From positions 1 to 23,381 of IMG/VR virus record IMGVR_UViG_3300051212_001621: DNA of 23,381 nt. One strand, given 5' to 3'. Positions within the stretch are counted from its first letter, which is position 1. The number at the start of each line of letters is the position of its first letter. The position numbers were made by a program, and so were the translations under genes. Under the pieces are notes generated by a model. That model searched no databases. It was not told the DNA's origin and saw only the letters and a list, made by a program, of their open reading frames with translations. Shown one piece after another: positions 19,601 to 23,381 of the stretch. This DNA is from a virus.

Positions 19601-22600
19601 GAAGATTCCAAGATCACTTATTATATTAGAAGAGATTTTGTTTCTACTGGTGCAGGGGGAGAAGGTAAGATCACTTTCTCTGCTCAACTACCATTTGGAA
19701 CTCAGAGATTTGTTTCTTTTAGCGAGAGTAATTTCTTGGTAACTGTTTTGGATCCAGGTGATGCTCCATCCAATATTGTCAAGACTGGCGATGTTGTCTA
19801 TGTTACGCAGTCAAATGTTGAGATTAAAGCATCGACAGATGCTTCTAGTGGATTGACTTCTGGTAGCGTTAAGTTAAATCTGCCAGCAAATTATTTTGGA
19901 GATATTCCAATTGGTGGACAATATCCAACTTTAAAGGTAACAGCAACTTTAGAAGTATCTAAGGGTAAACCAAGATTAAAAACTGCAAATATTAATAAGA
20001 GAATCATTATTGAATCTACTGGAGATAGAGTTATTCCATTTAGAGGAAGAGATTATGATAGTGAATCTTTGAATGTGTATAGTTATGCAGACGCATTTAA
20101 ATTGAGATATGTTTATGAAGGATCTCCATCAGAACCACCAACTGTCGATAGAAATGGAAATCTTGTAAACGGTATCGATATTACAAATAGATTTACATTT
20201 GATGATGGTCAGAGAGATACAGTTTATGACATCTCAAGAATTGTCTTAAAACCAGGATTCAATCCTCCAACAGGTCAACTTGTCATTGCATTTGATTATT
20301 TTGATCATACATCTGGAGATTTTTGTACAGTTGATTCATATCTGCATGAAGCTGGAGTTGGTTCAGAAGAGATCCCATCATATAATTCACCAGCACTTGG
20401 TAAAATTTCGCTAAAAGATGTGTTGGATTTTAGACCAAAAATTGATAACAATGCAATTGTTAGCGGATTCCAGAACAAATCAATTCTATCTGCACCAAAT
20501 AGCAGATCATTTAATGGTACTGGTGGAGTTGTATCTAGTACTCCTGCTCCAGATTCTAATCTTGAATATACTTTTGCCTTTACGCAAACACAATATCTTG
20601 ATAGGATTGATGGTTTGTTCTTAAATAAAAAAGGAGAATTTTTAATTAAAGAAGGAAATTCTTCTCTGAATCCATCAAAACCAGATCCAGTAAGTGATGC
20701 GATTCCACTTTATTATATGTACATCCCAGCTTTTACTCAAACAAGTAAGGATGTGAGAATTACTGCAGTTGATAACCGCAGATATACAATGAGAGATATT
20801 GGAAAACTTGAAAAGCGCATTGAGCGACTTGAATATTACACCACTCTCAGCATTTTAGAACAACAGGCTCTAAACATGCAAATTACAGATTCTGTTGGAA
20901 TGAATAGATTTAAGAGTGGATTTATTGTAGATAATTTTGAATCTCATAAAATTGGTTCATTGCAATCTTTAGATTACAAATGCAGCATTGACACACAGCA
21001 GTCTGTTTTGCGTCCACAATCAAAAGAAGATTCATTTAATCTAATTGAAATTAATACTAGAGATGATCAGAGATCAATTTCTGGTTACAGAAGAACTAAT
21101 GATGTAATCACTCTTCCATATACAGAACTTGAACTGCTTGGAAATAATTTTGCAACCAAAACAATCAATCCAAATCCATTTGTTGTTCTTCAATATGTTG
21201 GAGATTCATTTATTTCTCCAGCAGTTGACAATTGGTATGACACAAATGTTGCTCCTCTGGTAACGGATAATAACACAAATTTATACTCAATCTTCTTAGC
21301 TAAGAATGAATTGCAAGATGCTTTCTCTAGTCTTCATAATTCATACCAAATTAATTGGATGGGTGCAAATCAATCTTTCTACAATATCGGATCTTTTGCA
21401 GAAGTAAATTCCAGCATTTCAAATTCTACGGTGACAAATGCATCTGTAGGAAGCTCTTCAAACATCAGTCCTCAGAATAATGAACTGGCTAAAGGAGTAT
21501 CAACAAAGGGTGTTGGAACAAATGTCGTAACTACTGCACTTTCATTCTTTGCTAGAAGCATTCCAGTAAGATTTACTATCAATCGTCTCAAACCAAACAC
21601 TCGTGTTTATGTGTTTATGGAGGGAAGAGATATTTCAAGATGGGTAAATCCAGATTTGAAATATACTGGTATTGCGGCAAACTCCTTATCTGCATTTAAC
21701 GGATCCATCACTACAGATAGTAATGGAAATGCAAGTGGATTAATTTTAATTCCAGCTGGAAAACCACCAAGAGAAAATTCTGTTTGGACTGGAGATATCA
21801 ACACAGTTTCTTACGATGAAGAAGCTGCTGAAGTGAGATTTACTACTGGAGTAAAGACTATTAGATTTACTTCTAGTTCAACCGATGCTGATAAAGAAAC
21901 TGTTGAATCTTTTGCTGAAGTAAAATTCTACGCAACTGGATTAGTTCCAGAAAATCCAGCATCAATCATTTCAACCAAACCAGCATTCTTCAAGTCAAAT
22001 GAAGGAACACAAATTGTAGATAGCAATACTGAAAATCCAGTCAGACCAAATCCATGTGCTCAAACATTCAAAGTTGATAACTTTGAGGGTGGAGTATTCG
22101 TGACTGGTGTTGATTTATTCTTCAAAAAGAAATCAACAAACATTCCAATTCGTGTTTACCTTACCGATGTTGTGAGTGGAAAACCTGGAAAAAATATTAT
22201 TCCAGGAACTCAAAAAATTCTTACTCCAGAGACTTTCTTAAAAGTTGTCGCAAGCGATACTTTGACACTTCAGGTTGGTGAAACTGTTACTGGAGGAAAG
22301 TCAAATGCATCTGGACCAATTTCAAGACTGATTGACAAAAATAATATCGAAATTATTCCAAGTACTACAGGAGTTCTAACTCTAACCAATGATCAAGTGT
22401 ATACTTTGGTATTGAGTAATAACAACGGCAAGAAATTTGTACAGGACGAATCTCTGTCTGTCACCTCAATTACACAATATAATAATGCAAATAATACACA
22501 ATTAAATTTAAAGATTTGCAAAGATTCTGGAAGAGTTACTGATTTAAAAGTCACTAACACTGGAAGTAATTACCAGTCAGCAACAATTACAATTGAGAGT

Positions 22601-23381
22601 CCGCAACTTCCAGGAGGAGGAAACGCAACAGCAACTGTTAGAGTTTCTGATGGAAGGATTTACGATGCTGAAATTTCGTTACCTGGATCTGGATATACAG
22701 AACCTCCAGCAATTGTTTTAAGAGGTACTGGATCTGGAAATGCAGGAGCTTCAATTGAATCGTACATTACAATTGATACTCCAGCAGTTGTGATGGGTAT
22801 CGCTTCTGACATTGATGGTCAAACTCCATCGATCACTCCAACCAACTTCAAATTTGATTATCCAGTTTATCTTCAGAATTCAACAGAATATGCTCTTGCT
22901 ATTGAAACTGATTCGATTGATTATGAAATTTGGGCATCAAAACTTGGTGAGATTGAAGTTGCAACTAGTGCAATCGTAACAACTCAACCAGCATTGGGAT
23001 CTCTCTTTAAGTCACAAAATGTTGATTCTTGGACAGAAGATCTATTTGAAGATGTTAAATTCAGACTGCATAGAGCAGAATTTGATATCTCCAGAAAGGC
23101 AAGTTTGTTACTAACGACTGAAGATCCTGGTTATGAGCTGCTGGAATTAAATCCATTTGAAACAAATGCAGAGTCCAACACTACTGCAACATCACCTCTA
23201 TTTAAAAACAACAATTCTATAGTTAAAGTTTCTCATAGAGATAATGGATTTGACACAGAAAACTCCTATGTTTATTTTAAGTCTGCTTTGGATGTTGGTG
23301 GCGTAACTGCCTCACAGTTGAATAGTAGACTTTATAAAGTTTCAAATGTAGGTGTTGATTACTACAATATAATTTCTAGTT
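16688..23381 (+). CDS. DUF4815 virion structural protein, partial (right edge), at least 2231 aa
   Basis: ATG at 16688; the frame stays open to the edge and is cut there. The N-terminus (NVAPYYDDFDTDKNFYKVLF, then RPGYSIQARELTQLQSVLQN) is the DUF4815 signature found in large baseplate-region proteins of T4-like cyanophages. In T4 the slot after gp8 is gp9-gp10-gp11, so a role in the peripheral baseplate or fibre attachment is reasonable but unproven. Seen along it: an F-x-x-Gx-V module at about 674-728; GSGY-type turns near 18550 and 18916; a coiled coil at about 1365-1400 (DIGKLEKRIERLEYY); LKPNTRVYVFMEGRD near 1638-1652; and a GSGY pair at 1952-2030 (TGSNYQSATITI; PGSGYTEPPAIVL). No signal peptide or membrane segment. 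Codon use matches gp7 and gp8. Smaller open frames over it in other frames are shadows. Confidence 0.88.
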   Translation, partial: MPQKTNLNVAPYYDDFDTDKNFYKVLFRPGYSIQARELTQLQSVLQNQIEQFGKYAFKQGELVIPGEVAFNNKLPFIKLSSVSEIPVNQDGQIVYKKYDITQLKDRKVRGLTSGVIATVVSAEIATETSADVLFVNYTTSGDSGDEETFRQGETLEVVDGINTPLLVVGTDGSVLPTSIQITNPDTAEVSSLESPAMGYASAVKVEEGIYFVNGYFVRNDAQLLIVDKYYNSPSAQVGFKIEESIVTPEQDESLYDNSIGSSNYSAPGAHRLSIKLSLVKYSLDEKTDRNFIKILSIKRGSVQSQVVQTDYNLLEQTLARRTYDESGDYVVDNFSLDVREYYQKDGNLGIYGKNPDGTVNGLSEQDASEKLIASIGPGKAYVRGYEIVNKETKYLEVNKARETLNREDIRIKTQGLPTYKITNTYNTLPLNTEGSQLTAYPDVFLLGNFNDGTVGLNNTESSTASKQTLNRRGEFFDINTGIKTIYLQIENNYATLVAGLTGSNFVTEIGTLWFVQARNSDDTPSVVNSVDVISFSRVPRLEVSADPSVTFLEITVTARKDLLDQFLLEYDDREAAKRRLLYITRNDAQNPSSIPFGTIVDYNETFTPVIGIAKPSNFSLLEKGSGFNSDTDVIVSKGRLSDGSSVYNATFGFSYFNPYFFTKIQLDEPITVVGSFTVGQYVYGLTSGAYGVVEGSLTGAFTSLKTLMIKSLFGNFVSGEVIVDEKGNSLRIAKDNTISHFIVNTRGANYVNGTSLRIDGVTVDDSKVKLNFDGSGGIYKAEILDRSSVSTEYSKPPLVEVIQGTGGGTPVGSVITPVLVRNAVTTYTPQNVKSFYSEFGSGNANTFTSDIEINKERYAEIVSVTEFTFSGSKGRKYIECNGFGGDATTFLQQGDLVQFTDDSSELIRAIVQQATKPEGVYKSRIYFDRSLPENVTNVSVVRVRPSIDNYNKGTLLYKVGSNQISSIVASSEDSKITYYIRRDFVSTGAGGEGKITFSAQLPFGTQRFVSFSESNFLVTVLDPGDAPSNIVKTGDVVYVTQSNVEIKASTDASSGLTSGSVKLNLPANYFGDIPIGGQYPTLKVTATLEVSKGKPRLKTANINKRIIIESTGDRVIPFRGRDYDSESLNVYSYADAFKLRYVYEGSPSEPPTVDRNGNLVNGIDITNRFTFDDGQRDTVYDISRIVLKPGFNPPTGQLVIAFDYFDHTSGDFCTVDSYLHEAGVGSEEIPSYNSPALGKISLKDVLDFRPKIDNNAIVSGFQNKSILSAPNSRSFNGTGGVVSSTPAPDSNLEYTFAFTQTQYLDRIDGLFLNKKGEFLIKEGNSSLNPSKPDPVSDAIPLYYMYIPAFTQTSKDVRITAVDNRRYTMRDIGKLEKRIERLEYYTTLSILEQQALNMQITDSVGMNRFKSGFIVDNFESHKIGSLQSLDYKCSIDTQQSVLRPQSKEDSFNLIEINTRDDQRSISGYRRTNDVITLPYTELELLGNNFATKTINPNPFVVLQYVGDSFISPAVDNWYDTNVAPLVTDNNTNLYSIFLAKNELQDAFSSLHNSYQINWMGANQSFYNIGSFAEVNSSISNSTVTNASVGSSSNISPQNNELAKGVSTKGVGTNVVTTALSFFARSIPVRFTINRLKPNTRVYVFMEGRDISRWVNPDLKYTGIAANSLSAFNGSITTDSNGNASGLILIPAGKPPRENSVWTGDINTVSYDEEAAEVRFTTGVKTIRFTSSSTDADKETVESFAEVKFYATGLVPENPASIISTKPAFFKSNEGTQIVDSNTENPVRPNPCAQTFKVDNFEGGVFVTGVDLFFKKKSTNIPIRVYLTDVVSGKPGKNIIPGTQKILTPETFLKVVASDTLTLQVGETVTGGKSNASGPISRLIDKNNIEIIPSTTGVLTLTNDQVYTLVLSNNNGKKFVQDESLSVTSITQYNNANNTQLNLKICKDSGRVTDLKVTNTGSNYQSATITIESPQLPGGGNATATVRVSDGRIYDAEISLPGSGYTEPPAIVLRGTGSGNAGASIESYITIDTPAVVMGIASDIDGQTPSITPTNFKFDYPVYLQNSTEYALAIETDSIDYEIWASKLGEIEVATSAIVTTQPALGSLFKSQNVDSWTEDLFEDVKFRLHRAEFDISRKASLLLTTEDPGYELLELNPFETNAESNTTATSPLFKNNNSIVKVSHRDNGFDTENSYVYFKSALDVGGVTASQLNSRLYKVSNVGVDYYNIISS

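Noticed and set aside
19104-20624. Two + strand open frames (19104-19406 and 20418-20624) as evidence of a frameshift in the DUF4815 gene
   Set aside because: I read the DUF4815 frame codon by codon from 16688 to about 20890 without a stop, and it is in the same frame at 22541 and 23342. These are Leu-rich shadows in a different frame.
1-23381. tRNA genes, CRISPR arrays, insertion sequences, integrases or photosynthesis genes
   Set aside because: I looked for these because they occur in cyanophage or accessory regions. Nothing in the sequence supports any of them in this window.

Overview
The window reads as part of a T4-like myovirus of marine cyanobacteria (a Synechococcus or Prochlorococcus cyanophage). 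Almost everything is on the + strand. The genes for baseplate wedge proteins gp25, gp6, gp7 and gp8 run in order and end in a DUF4815 virion protein, which is a cyanophage-type arrangement. Short ATAAATA/CTAAATA elements of the T4 late-promoter type sit before the structural blocks. No host genes, tRNA, CRISPR or insertion sequence were seen.

Layout. Positions 1-830 are an accessory strip of very small genes, about 63-68% GC in the two lines I counted, against about 33% in a line of gp7. It holds a possible gene tail, a 58-aa gene, a coupled 41-aa membrane-anchored or secreted peptide, a 62-aa gene and a 59-aa HicA-like toxin. It ends in a strong intrinsic terminator that overlaps the hicA stop. 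Two 18-bp repeats carrying TAGACT, and a related TACACT before hicA, look like promoter elements. Positions 831-2345 hold late promoters, leader hairpins and six small genes: coiled-coil proteins (two of them in a 158-nt overlap in different frames), a PAAR-like candidate spike-tip protein, a very basic 48-aa protein and an unassigned 71-aa protein. Positions 2348-16660 are the baseplate operon: gp25, gp6, a 3431-aa gp7, then tandem late promoters and gp8. From 16688 an open frame of at least 2231 codons (DUF4815 family) runs off the right edge.

How it fits together. In T4, gp6, gp7, gp8, gp25, gp53 and gp10 build the six wedges around the hub, and gp5.4 (a PAAR protein) tips the spike. Here gp25-gp6-gp7 are packed with 1-nt overlap or 3-nt spacing, consistent with coupled expression. 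The most striking feature is modular growth. Gp7, gp8 and the DUF4815 protein are far longer than their T4 relatives, where one exists, and share the same small beta-type modules (GSGY repeats; F-x-x-GE repeats). Gp7 also carries a YHYH domain, three copies of a cysteine-led helical repeat, four 'sG-x-I-x-x-E' modules and three 'GILQ' modules. The recognisable gp7 core appears split, with its DFYxSKG block near residue 192 and its HPAGF block near residue 1783.

All family assignments come from reading motifs and remembered family features. No database search was possible.
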